Assembly: GCA_001566295.1 (NCBI GenBank)
Contig: KQ964245.1
Span: 2,547,524-2,611,523, forward strand
Source: Microdochium bolleyi
Taxonomy: Eukaryota; Ascomycota; Sordariomycetes; Xylariales; Microdochiaceae
Length of the DNA: 64,000 nucleotides
Reading direction: 5' to 3'
Under the pieces are notes generated by a model, which saw only the letters and a list, made by a program, of their open reading frames with translations, had not been told where the DNA came from and ran no database searches. The position numbers were made by a program, and so were the translations under genes. Of the stretch, positions 25,611 to 38,514 are shown piece after piece (positions within the stretch are counted from its first letter, which is position 1; every line of letters begins with the position of its first letter).

Positions 25611-28600
25611 GGGAGGGCGATTGCAGCGTGTGTACCACCATCCCCAGAGCCGGCCACAGGCTGCAGCTGGCTCAAAAGACTCGAGACGCAGCCCGATATG
25701 ATTCCCATGTACAGATCAGGAAAATCACTATCTCGCCTCTGTTGATACACAATCCATGCTGGCTTCCCTCCCCCTTGAAGTCAGGGTCCGCACCCTTATC
25801 AGGGCTTCATGCAGGTCGTTGGAGGTGGCCATATCGCCGTTGCCGCCAGCCCACACACACATGACGACCCTCCTGACTGTTCTGTCAAATCTTGGGTTGC
25901 ATTCGGACTCCATACCTCGATTATTGATCGTCAAAGTTCGTGTGGAACCAGTGATCCAGCAGACCAGCAGCTATCAGGACGTGTGGGGGGTTCATGTGGC
26001 CTCCTCTCCGCCCCCAAACGAGTCCCGAGCCACATCATGCGATATGCCGATGATTACAGACGGACCAAGGACGGGCTTGGGGGCTCCCGGACGACAGAAC
26101 TTCACGGCTGATGGCACCAGAGATGATGTGCATGAACGGCACCACAATCGCAACATCTGACGTGCGACCCTGTTGACGCCATGGGTGGTGATGATACAGA
26201 ATAGTCCGTACCACATGACCTCCTCTGTCCGCGCTAGCAGTCATCTGAGGAGCAAAATGGCGGGAACCAGGCCAAAGGACCAAAAGAGGGAGAAGCTCAT
26301 GGCTTGGCTTCCCCATATTCGAATCCATCGTCTCCGTACGCCGGCTCCGAACTAGCTGCCCTTCCCCCTGGGACAGTGGGTGATCTTGGGAGTAGCGGCT
26401 CCGCTTCGCCAGACATGAAAGCAAAGAAAAACTCCACAGAGCACGGAGAGGGAGCGGAGGTCCGGTAGTTCCCAGGGCATCGTGTTGCCGTGCTGGCTTG
26501 GGGTTATCACGTAATAAACCTAACCCAATTCCCACAGCATGGAGTCACGATGCCTGCCGATGCCGCCATCACGACCGATGTCGTCGTGGCCGCCCCTTTC
26601 GTGTGACTAATATAGTGGCAGATGGGGAGACGAGAGTGAGATGGACGACGTCGGCCGCGGCGTTTTAATTGTGGAAGTTAGCTGAGCGAACGAACCCCCC
26701 GCGGGCGAAGACCTCCCGTGTTATCCCTCCCATCAGTGCTATCGCCGTGTCTCCTGTGCAACAATCAAGAAAGGGTGATCAGCCGGGTCTTTCCCCACAC
26801 TCTGCACGACGTCTGTCGGGACCGTGGGGCCTGAACGTACGCCAGCCAGCGTCGGCCACGGAGTAGAGCAGATAGACACTCGCCGATCCGCTTTTCTTAT
26901 TATTTGATTACAGTGCATACCGAGGTCGGATCTTTGCTTCATCAGTAACCAGCCGTCATTGTGCAGGCGACAACACTCGACGCGAAAGCCTCTCGACGTG
27001 ATCCGTGGGCGCCGCAGCCCGTGGCTTCCGAGAACCCTTGGTCCAAAAGCCCATCAAGGTGCCGTTTCCCAATCACGAACAAGGCTCTTGGGAGCTTGAC
27101 AGCCACCTGTCAACCTAGCTTGGAAGGAAAACAGCTAGCCCCGAAGCAACCGCATACATGGGCACAGTACTGCTTATTCCATTTTGACGGCTGGATGCCT
27201 TGCAGGGTTGCCTCGAAAGAGGCTTACCGAGAGCGAGCGAGAGGGACCGCGCGGCAGCCAACTCTCTTTTTGCTCTTGTGTGTGAGGGAGTTGTTGTTGG
27301 GGGGGACCCCTAATTATGGAGGGCGCTGCTGCCAACTGAGACCCCGCATGACGGGAGAGTTTGCGATGATGTTTGCTCTGCGGGACAAGAAGGAGGACCC
27401 CTGTGGCCAACTCTATCACGATCAAGACGAGATGATGATGTGCTCTTGCGACAGAAGCCGCGAGGTTGCCTTTCCCCCCCACGAGAGTCTGCTCTGCACC
27501 GTCTCCTTATCGCGACCACTCACGAGGACCCAAGTCTTCCCCAGGCTTTGGAGATGTGCAAGGGACCGGGGTCACGAACGGGGGGTCACCTGCGCCTGCA
27601 GCAGAGCAGCGACGGGCATAGAATGTGGGGGCAGCGCCAATGGCACGGAGTATGGCGAGCGAGATTGCGTAAACCCCGGTCGGGGAGGAGAGAGAGGCTG
27701 GCTGATGGGTGGCAGGTCATGCAACGACCCGAGACAACATCATGTACGTTGAATGGTTGAAATGGGGGGAGGACAGGTCTGATGCAGGACGGGATACCTG
27801 CATGGCGCTACGCCGGAGATGGGCCACTCGTCGTCTGCCTCGTTGCTGCTCGTGGGCGGGCGGGCTGGCTGTCACGGGCCACGCCACCTGCAGGGCGGTG
27901 CTTGGGGAGAGTGGCAGATCCGAACACATGCACACACATCCAAACTATCGTGAGGGTGGTGGTCGCCGCGCCTCGCCTCCTTTCCGACAGACTTGCAACA
28001 AATTGCACATCTCGGGTCCGGCAGGAGGGGTGTGGGGCGTGGACATGGAGCAGAGTCCCGGGCGTGGTTCGCACAGAGGCAGTAGCAGTGGCAGGGAGAG
28101 GCGATCAGGGGGGGCCGGCCGGGCACGGGCAGCATTTGTTGGAGTCTCTCTCTTCTCCATTGTTGCAGGGCGCTGTGCCGTACGAAAAAGCCCGGGATCC
28201 CCGCAGATCTGGCGGGAGCTCGTGGGCACAGGTGGACTCTATGGAGACACTAGGCTGCGTCGGGTGTCGGCCGCATTCTGTGCCTGCGACACACGCGAGC
28301 ACCTGAATTGGCAGGCACTCATGGCCGAACCTGGAAGCAGCGATGGCCTCACCATGGCGCTGACTGCGTACGACGCCCCCTTGCCTGTCATGTCCTGCCG
28401 GCGCCCTCCGTCCTTGCTGCATGCTCACCACGACTGGCATGCGCCTCCGACTTTGCAAGCAAACATCTCGGCATGCACCTTTGGCTTCGGAGTCGCCCGC
28501 CTGCGCATAAGCTCAAGGACGCCACGCCATGCCACGCCTCAGGACGACTGCTGGGTCCTGTTCCGCAGAAGTCACAGCTTACGTCCAATAGCCGCCGGCC

Positions 28601-31207
28601 CTCGCCTGTCGGGAGCCACGTCCAACAGCCTGGCCTTCGCGGACCAGGCCATCTTCGCGAAGTCCTTGGTCTTCGACCGCAGGCCTAAGACCCAGAGCCA
28701 CTGCCAATGAAAGCCGCACGCCAACCAGTAGGTCCTTCAGCCCAGCCAAGGTGTCAATTGAGGCCTCGCTCGGGCGCTAGACAGGACCTAGCGGGCTGCC
28801 ATTCTCAACGTGCCCGGTGAGGCTCGTGTGCCAAGCACGCAAAAGCATCTCGGAGTCGCCCGGCTAATCGTATGTCTTGGAAAGAAGTGTTTCACTTGAT
28901 GCAGAACCCGAGAGCACTACCGTCTTGACAACGTGCGGAAAGGCACAAATCGGCAGGCTCCTGGTTCTCAACAGTCTCTGGCGTGCCGCTATCATGAGAT
29001 ACAAGACTGGGCACATGGACACTGGGCGTCGGGAAGCGACGCAGCATCTGCAAAGCAGAGGCCAGCCATCAAGCACTGGCCACGACAGGCAGCCTCTCGG
29101 TCCTGGCGCTGCCTCGTCGAGAAAGCCGCACGCCCTGCCCGACGCCTTGCTTGGATGCAGGGTGATGACGAGCCAGCGCATGTGGTTCGCGGGTATCGAC
29201 ATGAGCGTCCTGCAGGCTCCCATCACCTTGGGTAGCATTTCATGCAGCGCCCGCGACCCGGAATTTCCCAGCTCCTGCGACGCGACTTCTTGGAGTGCTT
29301 GCCTGCTTGGCTGCCTTTCTGCCACATTGCAACAAGACACCAATAGCTTGCCTGGCGGCTCCCGTAGGGTACTCCGGCCGCAGGCCCCTGCCACCAGATG
29401 CACCGAACAACAGCGTCTTTTGCAGCGAGTCACCGCCGACGACTGTACAGTAGCAAGTGGCCAAACATGCCGGATGTCGTCCCCAGGACTGCATCCGACT
29501 TGCATATTGCTGTCGTCCCAGGAGCAGCACGGAGCTGCATTTGACTTCTTGTGCATGTTATTCGCCTCAAGGAGACCTATCACATTGGACAATTGGCGTT
29601 GTACGCAGGAAGGCGAATTGCGCCCTGTGGGAAGGGCAAGACACTTACAGGATCCTCTGTTCCCCTCCACAGTCGTGCAGTTGACACCACCACTTTCCAC
29701 GTCCTGGTCTGTTGGAGAGAGATTCTGGCGTCTCATTGGATCTCATCAGTTCTACAGGCGGCATGATCCTCATTCGGCGGCCTGGCTGTCGCAAACCATC
29801 GACCCGAGGCGACCCTCCCTCTCGGATTGTACCCATTTCCCAAGGGTTTGCACGTTTCGAGTCCAACCAACAACCACTCGGCGGCAGCAGTGGCAAATGC
29901 CGGCTTCGTGGCGCTCGCAAATGAACGGTGGGTCTCATGTCAAGAAATTCTCCTTTGCTGATGAGACCTGCCGCGCGTGTCGAGCTGGCCCCTCCTCTCG
30001 CGCTCCCTCTCGTACGAATGCAACAGTAGGACTGCAGCTCTTGGCCATGTTTCTTCTGGAGACGGTTGCATCGCTCCTGCGAACCGTACTGGATCAGAAG
30101 AGCACAATACATGCGCTGATCCAACTGGTGGTGTCGCTGCTGTCACACCTGGGCAGTTCGAAGCACTGTAGCGTCTGCGTCTCCCTCGTAGCCAATAGTG
30201 CAGAGCCGGTAAAAGGCCAAAAAGACACAGCAACTTGGCCTCGATGTACCGGCGACCTCACAACCCTTCAGGCCCACGAAGCACCCGGATGAACGAAGCA
30301 AACAACCAGCAGGTTTCGCTCCGGGGCAGAAGGCGCAACGTCGAGTCCACGGGGACTTTCGTCACCCATCACCCCTGTATCCAACCCCCCTGTGAACCCC
30401 ATTCATCATGGCCCTGGCGAAGATCAATGACCTTGCCTCTCCCCTCCACCCGGGGTTGGAGTCCTCATGCCTCTGGTTCGGAAGCACCACCAATAGAGGA
30501 TGCATTCCTGCATCATGGTGGCCAGCCAGTGGCTGGGCGTTCAGGTAACTATGTCTGTCTTTGTTGATGCTGTCGTGAGGGGCTGTCATAACAGAGACAG
30601 TGTGTGTATTGACTTTCGCCTCCCCATGCCTGATAGACTTCAGTGCAGCATATGTTAGGCGAACGCCCCGCGGCCTTTGGCGATCGTCGATCTGCAACTG
30701 CAAAGGAGTTTCCTCGGGCTATTCATGAGGAGATTCTCGACGCGGGCGGTCCCGTCGTTCGATAGAGGAACAGGTCATCATTCATAACCAGTGGGTACGC
30801 CGAGCGATTTCCATTGGCGATGTTCGGGGCCGAACGGACATGCAAGAGGAGAGCTTCAGCGTCGGAGAAAGTCTCCCTCCCCCCCATGCTCTACACGAAA
30901 CACGCGCCGCGCACAAACACGTGTTTCCTGTGTCTTCGTCGGTCGACGAGGTACTTTTTCTCTCAATGCTCACAGGTTCTCAAACTTGCCACTAGTTGAT
31001 CGCCGGCCCGCTCGTCACCAATCACTTGTCCGGACGAGCCCCGGGCATCATTCCTGGCGAACCTTGACGACTGGCCGGCGATCATCAAACGATCAAATCA
31101 ATCAATCTCCCACCCGCCCGCCCACCACATCGATTAGCGAGACGTGGACAGCGTTTGATCGAATCAAGGCATTACACGCACCAACCAGCCGGCCCCATCG
31201 CGCAGTT

Positions 31208-31229
31208 TTTTCTTTCTTTCTTTCTTTCT
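31208..31229 (+). repeat. (TTTC)n microsatellite
   Basis: About five TTTC units grading into CT repeats, in non-coding DNA. Confidence 0.85.
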
Positions 31230-31960
31230 CTCTTTCTTGCCTTGGTCCCCGCTCTTGATGATCAGCACCGGGCATCTGACTCGGCAGGAGTTTCCGATAT
31301 ATTGCACTGCTTCTTCCCGTGTGGCGGCCCTAGCCGGTCAACCACTTCCCCGACAGACTGGTGGACAGTGTGTGGTCCCGGGGACTGGGCGCCGTTGAGA
31401 ACATCGTGCGATATCGAAACACGTGGCGCAAATATGCCCATCGCGACTCCGTGCGGAAGAGACAAAAAGAGAGGGGGGAGTGAGACAGGACATGATGGTT
31501 TTTTTTTGCAAGGCATGGCTGCTCGGCCAGGCACCGTCAACAGATGTCGTTGTCGTTCGATGAGAGATGGGCGGAGATAGCCTAAACCTGCCTTTCGACT
31601 CTGATGTTTCTCGACATGACCAGGTTTTCCTTTGTTTCTCGAGTCCCAAATAGTAAACACTGGCGCGGCGGGTTTCACGGCTCTCGCCGTTGAAATATAA
31701 TCTCGCCATCGTTGAAAGGCCTGGCCTGGCCTGCGGGTTATCACGCGTAGTCAATTACGGGCTGTTGCTGCAGTCCGCATGTCTCTCTTTGATGTCTCTC
31801 CCCGTCTACATGTCTTGCGACACAAATACCACGTGGTCTTCGTCCGACCCCCCTTTTTTCACCTCAAACTGCAGGTGTAAGAACTTTGTGTGTTCAAAGT
31901 GTGTGTGTCTTAGACAGTAAAACGGACGACAGGCGTGGGGAAGAACAAAACAAAACAAAA

Positions 31961-31962
<2 letters not shown>

Positions 31963-32019
<57 letters not shown>
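31963..32019 (+). repeat. (TG)28 dinucleotide repeat
   Basis: 57 bases of uninterrupted TG, preceded by an A/C-rich AACAAAACAAAAC tract. It is the longest dinucleotide array in the window and gives open frames of alternating Cys and Val that are not genes. Confidence 0.97.
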
Positions 32020-32021
<2 letters not shown>

Positions 32022-35000
32022 TTTTTGCGTTGTCGTTTGCCCGTTGACCGAAGAGGGAACTGGAAAGTGCTCATGCCGCAGCAAAGTCAGGAGGTTGTTC
32101 TGGTGGTTGGCGGTAGGAGGAGGCTGGTTGATAGAACGCTCTGGCCCGTGGCTAAAGCACGTTACTGGACAGAATATCGACCGAGTCATACAACACCCTC
32201 ACAGCGAGCGAGATTGGCAGACACAAGCAAAATACCTCAACACATACTTACCTTAAGGTAGTGAGGTCAGGTTTTTTGAGCAACCGCCACCGAAACTAGA
32301 GTCAGGCACCAGCGCGCCGCCCAGGTTGCGTTCTCAAGCTTCCAAACCGAACACACCTATCAAAGAAAGTGCTCAAATTGCTAGCTACCTTAGCTTGACA
32401 AGTCAGTGGTGCATCCTTGGAACTATCAGCAATGCGCGCGGCGCCCAAGCTCCAGGGACGCCTGGCCCGCGATTGGCTGGTTTCAAGGTTCCTCTCCATG
32501 ACTAATTGGGGCCTCAATGCATTGTTTGGTTTAGGACGGGGGAAAGAAGTCTGGCGCTGACTCCAACAGCGGCAACTCGCATTAGCATGGCCGATTTAGG
32601 GGACCAGAAGGTTTTTGGTCTAATCCCGAAACTAGACAAGACTGCAGCTATTGTACCGGACTAGGAAGTGCGTCGACGTACACGGAACATAAATTGTTGC
32701 CGTGGGAGCTGTATTGTAGCTGGCAAGAAGAAGACGAAAAAGAAAAAGAAAGAAGGAAAAGGGGCGCAGTCTGCTGCGCGAACACCCTTGGATTGCGGGA
32801 ACTTGGACTTCTGGCGATGATTAGAAGTCCAAATGCCAACGACGTATCAGCTCGAGACCATGACGCGCCAGGTGGAGGGCAAGCGAGCATGGAAGGGAAG
32901 GGAGTGAGTCCGGGAATTGCGCCCGGGTCTCGCCCCGGGGCTCCCTTCCCGACAGTCGTTCTTTCTGCCCTACGGGTAATATTTCAGGGTCATCGCCCTC
33001 AACTCCGGCAACGTGGGATCCTGCCCTGCGTCTGCAGTTCAGCACAAGACTTTATTTATTTCAGAGACATGCCCGTCGGAGCATTCTTGCTACGAGAGAT
33101 GCCTGGCTTTGTGCTGGCTCCACGCCCGTCCCAAATCCTTAGTCTTTCCGTTTTGTTTCTTATTTCTCCTTCACCGGTTTCCTTCATAGTCTATGCGTGT
33201 CTCACCGAGACAGGTGGCCAATCGCAAGTCCGCTCCCAGCATGAAGACGCGTGCAAGTCGAGACATCGCTAACCAAAAAGAAGCAAGGGGATAACGTTGT
33301 GTCGCACATTGGCCATCCCGCGTGGTTTTGTTTGGGCTGACAGGCTACTCTCGGCGCGGGGCGTTTACCACTGACAACCCGTTCATGTAGCCGTGGTCAA
33401 CTTTGGCAAAGACGGCCTCACATTGTGCCAATGATATGGCCAGGCTCCGTCGCCGGGTCTTGTACAGCTGGCATGTAACTTGCACTGGCGCCGCATTGGT
33501 TCGTTGAGGGCCACAGCACATGTAGGAACATGTGCAAAAACTCAATCTGCGAGAGATGTCGCTACGGAGGAAGTAGCACGGACTGCTCTCGTCCCGTGTC
33601 TCTGGTCAGAAGCCATGGCAGCAGGCCATCAACGGTGGTACTCCGCGCATGCCACCGCCTTTCAGTTGCTGACTACGGCTAGTTTTGAACCTCAGGCCGA
33701 GATCTGGAATTCCAAACGAGGGCAGGGGAGGGGTGTACAGTATGTGGCCGCCTGCCAACAGAGGACCAACAGCCATGCAGGCCGTCAGCCAGCGAAGCCA
33801 CGATTGTTCGGACATACTTTTCGGGAACAAGACAGCCGACGCCTCGTTCGAGTGGCCGGTTCCTCTAGGTGTCGGAACGTCGGCGAAGCCGAGCTGCAGG
33901 TTATCGGATTCGCTTGAAGCTATGCCACACAGCACACTTGACGGATAAGGATAATCGCGTTGCCGTCCGTTACCAGAGGCCCGCAGTCACTGCCAAGTCG
34001 GCCTCGCCATGTGACCTACGTGGAGCACCAGCCTACTATGCAACTGTCTGCTTCATCCTATCACAAAAGCTCAATAAAGCCGAGTGACCCAGACGATTGC
34101 TTGGTAAGACGGATTTGGGAATGTCGCATGGCAAGTGGACCGCCTGTACCAAAGCTTCGGGTCTGAGTAAGACGACTGCTTCACTTTCCGAGATTGGGAC
34201 AGAGTGAGAGAAGCTGACCCTGGTGACTTGCCACAGCCTCAATGAAGCGAATGGACACCTGTGTCCCGGGGTTAACGTTGATTCCAAATTTGAGTGGCTT
34301 CGTACCTCGTTATCGAGAGACCCCTGCATCCTCGTGGTGACATGACATGGAACCGTTGATAGTCTATGAGCACGAGGGAGGCTAGTTCCCTCGCACAAGA
34401 CACTCTTGGCTGTCTGGAGCGAGACATACCCCACGTGGCCGAGAACAAGAACGTGACATGTTTGTCAACCACCTCTTCGTATTGTGTCTTCTCTGAAGCA
34501 GAGTTGTAGTTGGCAGTGACATCAACTACCTGAGGTGCGACTTTGTTGATGATCCCCTGGTAGATAACCCACCGAGGCTTTGAGGCTGCTGGCATGCCTC
34601 GCATGATGTGAGACCAACCATGATTAGTATACCTTGAAGCAGAATGGATCACGGTGCGTTGCTGTCGACACCTGTCGTCAGCCACATGACCCAGGATCAA
34701 GTCCTGTCCGGTTTCCCTCATGGCGCCGTTGGGTTGTGCTGCCCCGTCCTGCCAGGTGTGTCGATTACCCCGACTTCGCTCAGCTGCGCCAGAAACAGGT
34801 GCTTGGCTTGACAATGTCGACCAGGAGGGGGTGGGCGCAACGTCTGCAGAGCAGGGGAGCCCATGAGTGAGATCGCTTGAGCTTACCCTGCTGGGACGGC
34901 AGGGTTGCTCGGCCAGCCTGCGCAGAGCCTGGTGCCGTGATTGCGCCCCGAGGCCAGCAAGTTGTGGTGCGGGAGAGCCGAGATGCCAATGTATGGCCAT

Positions 35001-37099
35001 GTCTTGCGCATTGAGTCGCGGTCGTGTGCAACAAGGCATGCGAGCTCTGTCCGCAGCGAATGTAGACTGGCCCCTTGCAGGAACTTTGCAGCATAAGGAG
35101 ACGGGAGCCAGACAGGGCAGGCCGTGGGCATTCCAGGATGAGCCCTGGAGCTGTGCTGTCAGGGTGGGCCGTGCCGCCCCGGAGCTCGAGGCCATGAGAT
35201 GACGAGCCGCAGCGCTGGCCAATGGCGACGCCGCCTCCTTTCCCCGCGTAGCACCTGCCTCGCCCGGCTCCACCTCCACTGCACCGTCGCTGCTTGTCTG
35301 CCGTGCCTGCCTCTGCCCTGCTTTGCGGCGCTGCTTCCTGCCCTTCAAGGCAAGCTACGGACCACCTCCTTCCCTGTTCTCTGCCCGGCCCATCGTCATC
35401 GTCATCGCCGCTGCTTCCAGAGCATGCCGTTCATGCATGTCCCAACAAATGCCTCTTGATACTACGTTCTTTGAACCACAGTACACGCAGGGACGATACG
35501 CATGCCATCGATGGCCCCTTGGCAACTTCTCCAAATGTCACCATGCATGACCACATGTTCGGACGCTCTCCATAAACCTGAAAGAGCCTCCCAATCCTGG
35601 CAAGATCGCCGAAGCACAATGTGCCAGGCCGAATGAGCCTCGACAATGGCGTGCACGACCTCTGGCAAGGCTCCTGGTCTGGTGCCTGTCTTGGTCCATG
35701 CGAGCAAGCGGCCCCGAACACTGGCGGCTGCAACCCGAACCGGCTGTGGAAAATTTCCGACACAAGATGCCATCAGAAGATCGCCGGCTCTGTGCCCATT
35801 GTTGGCCACCAGCTCGGCAGATTCCAGATGCCGCCGTGTCCTTTCGCGAATACGTAACCTGGCTTGGAATGCGGTGCCCACAGCTGGTACGCTGCAGACG
35901 GAACCATCAAGGCATCGGAGTTGGATTGATATCCCAAGTCGTGGCAGGAGGGGCCAGCTCAGCCCGAAACATGCCAGAACCACGATAAAGCTCAAGCTCA
36001 CCTTACAGTAAGCAGAAAACCGAGCTCACACTGCAGTTGAGGCATATCAGATGAGTAAGCTTTTTCACGAACAAAGTCAGGGGCACCCGAGCTGAAAATC
36101 AAACACCCTTGTCGTACCTCACTCTCCAAAGTCCTTTTCCTAAACAGGCAGGGCAGGCTAATCTGCAGTGCATACCACCCTTGCCAGATCAGTGGCCCGA
36201 GGGCCCATACCTTGTTCCTTATCGTCGCTCATGCTGAAGAGCACGAACCGGCCATGCGAAGTCGTGCAAGACAAAACAGCGCCGAGGACAGGTATCATGC
36301 CCGCGCTGCTATCCCAGGCACATCGTGGTGAGATCTGTGAGCACACATCGATCCAGAGGCGGAGTGTCAGGCAGGCAGGCAGTCAACTAGAAAATCAGCA
36401 CGAGAGACAGGTCATTAGCCTCATAACGCCGCCTTTGTTCGATCCTGTATACATTATACTCACTTCCAATTCTATGATGCTCCCGCGAGATACGCTCTGT
36501 GTGTTTTTTTATGCGTTCTTTTGGGGGCTTGTCTGACTACCTCAGAGCCGCCAGGCCACTTGGAACGACTACAACCCACACGGGATCAATGTGTTGGGCT
36601 CCATCGGACCAACTTATCCGACAACAGACAACACCACGCACGGCCTGAGGCAAGTGGAAAAATTGGCTGTCCCAGAAGAGCCTAGGCAGGAGGAGGGGTG
36701 GCGAGTCGAGTGCAGGAGGCCTGCGAGCCTTCCGGCCTTCCTTCTGTGTGAGCAGACCACCCTTCCAGGCCATCGGGTCACACGAACGAGGGGGTCCTCC
36801 GAGCAGGCGGTAGGTGGCGGAGGCATTCTCCGGCATGGCCACCACCGACGCAAAGCTGTCTGGACGCTGCTTGCGATTGGGCAATGCCTTAGAGGATGGT
36901 GTGAAGAAGCTGCAGGTGTCAGACAGATTGGGGACATGAGGGACGTGCAGGAGTTCCCCTCAAGACCGCTGCGGCTGGGGAAGAGCACAGTTGCCACCGT
37001 CGCTCGAAACCAACGTGAACACACGGCGGCTGCGCAGCTGAGGGGCTTTCTGTTGCCTCTTCTTTAGTGGTCGGTTCCCTGTTAGGCTTGCTGGTCCGA

Positions 37100-37115
37100 G
37101 GGGGGGGGGGGGGGG
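37100..37115 (+). repeat. G16 homopolymer
   Basis: Sixteen consecutive G in non-coding DNA. Confidence 0.9.
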
Positions 37116-38514
37116 TCGTGCGGCGAGTATGTCGCGGAGAAGCATGCCAGCCTGCTACACACTTGAGGCAGGTTCTCGGCTGGACAAAGACTTGATACCT
37201 GGACACTTGCGATAAGCACACGCCGCTCCCGCCGTGTCCATTCCGCTGTGGTACAGCGGGAGACGAAGCCTCTGCAGCTGCTCTGGACTCGCGAGCTCCA
37301 GGACTCGGCGTGGCTCACCGAGCACGCCCTCGCTCTAAAGCCAGGAATTCCAGAGACCATGCTCGGAGAAAACGGAACAAGACCTCGGTACTCCCTGTAG
37401 CCATGGAAGCAGTGCAAGTAATGCTCTCTCCTCCTCCCCCCGTCTCTGGAGATAAAACTATACGCAGAGCGAGCACCTGGACGATAGAGAAGTCTGGACC
37501 ATCTTGAGATTTTGCGTGGTGACTTGCGCCACATCCTCGCGGGACACCGTGATCGTGTCAACCCGAGGCGGAATTTGTCCCCTTCAAATGACTCTCCATC
37601 TCTGCTGTACCGTGGCACAGAACAACTCGCGCACGAACTTCTCGCACTCCAGTTTTGAGCCGTAGACTGTCATGACCCGGTGAAGAGTACAAATCATCGC
37701 GAGAGATCAAAGCAGTTATACTGCCTGCACAACCAAGACCGCCTCAGCTTGGACACGTGAATGCATATGCCCGGAAAATATAAGCGCGTATGTACACGTA
37801 AAGGCACTTACTTCTTAGAGCGAACCGCGAAGCCGGGAACATGAGGAAGAGAGCGGCCGGCTTCAAACGCAGCTGATAAGTCTCAAATCTGGTCAATGGC
37901 CAGGTCGAAGTCCGGATTGTACAAATCCTTGCATGATACGGCCGGTGAAGTGATTGTGCATCGTCGTCGGAAGCGAATGTCCACTCCAATTTCATATCCT
38001 CCCTGATCAAACGGACACGAACGAATTTCGAGAGACGCGTCAATGCTAGGCTTCCGGCACGATCGACTAGATGGAAGCTGGACGAGTTTGTGACGAGATG
38101 ACACGCTATAGGTATAACATGCCGGAGAGCGGCCCTTGAAAAGGCAAAGCCGTCGTCCCTACTGTACCATACGACGAGACTGTGGTCTTCATCACACCTT
38201 GCAGGTCTTGTGAGATTGAATGAAGTCTGATTGCTTGTAGAAAGGGCTGATGACGCAACCGAGTAGCAATGATACAGTATATCCCTATGCCACATTGTGA
38301 CGTGTACAAGAAGATCATAAGCGGCAGAAGCTCTGCCCGGCGTCGACATTTGTGACCTGCTAGTGCGCCGGAATGAAGACAAAGGGAAGTTTGAAAAGAA
38401 AGAACAAAGGCTGATAACGCCATCCTGAGGCTAACGCTGGCACATAAAACGACAGTGATGGGAATGTGGTATCCCGTGGTTTAATAGCGATGAGAAGACT
38501 CGCATTAAGCCAAC

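Larger units (their letters stand above)
23580..38514. other. Long gene-poor region, right half
   Basis: No supportable gene in 15 kb. Bases 23580-23831 are probably the ECL1-type gene's leader. Frames of 263, 333 and 471 codons on the plus strand between 26961 and 30292, and of 358 codons on the minus strand at 34272-35348, are open but lack domains. They have balanced rather than G/C-biased third positions and protein text typical of translated non-coding DNA. The last two also open only at a TTG codon. Simple repeats include TGGC-type, TTTC and TG runs and a 16-G homopolymer. The segment 37744-38359 could be an alternative last exon of the gene ending at 38515. Transcribed non-coding RNAs cannot be excluded. 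Confidence 0.5.

Noticed and set aside
26961..28710. Two overlapping plus-strand open frames (263 and 333 codons)
   Set aside because: No domains; protein text is typical of translated GC-rich non-coding DNA.
28877..30292. Open frame of 471 codons on the plus strand
   Set aside because: It opens at TTG, has no G/C bias at third positions unlike the real genes, is rich in Cys/Trp/His/Gln, overlaps a 290-codon frame on the other strand, and has no recognisable motif.
31963..32019. Cys-Val repeat protein
   Set aside because: It is a translation of the TG microsatellite.
34272..35348. Minus-strand open frame of 358 codons
   Set aside because: Begins at TTG, no conserved motif, and the opposite strand is also open over much of it.
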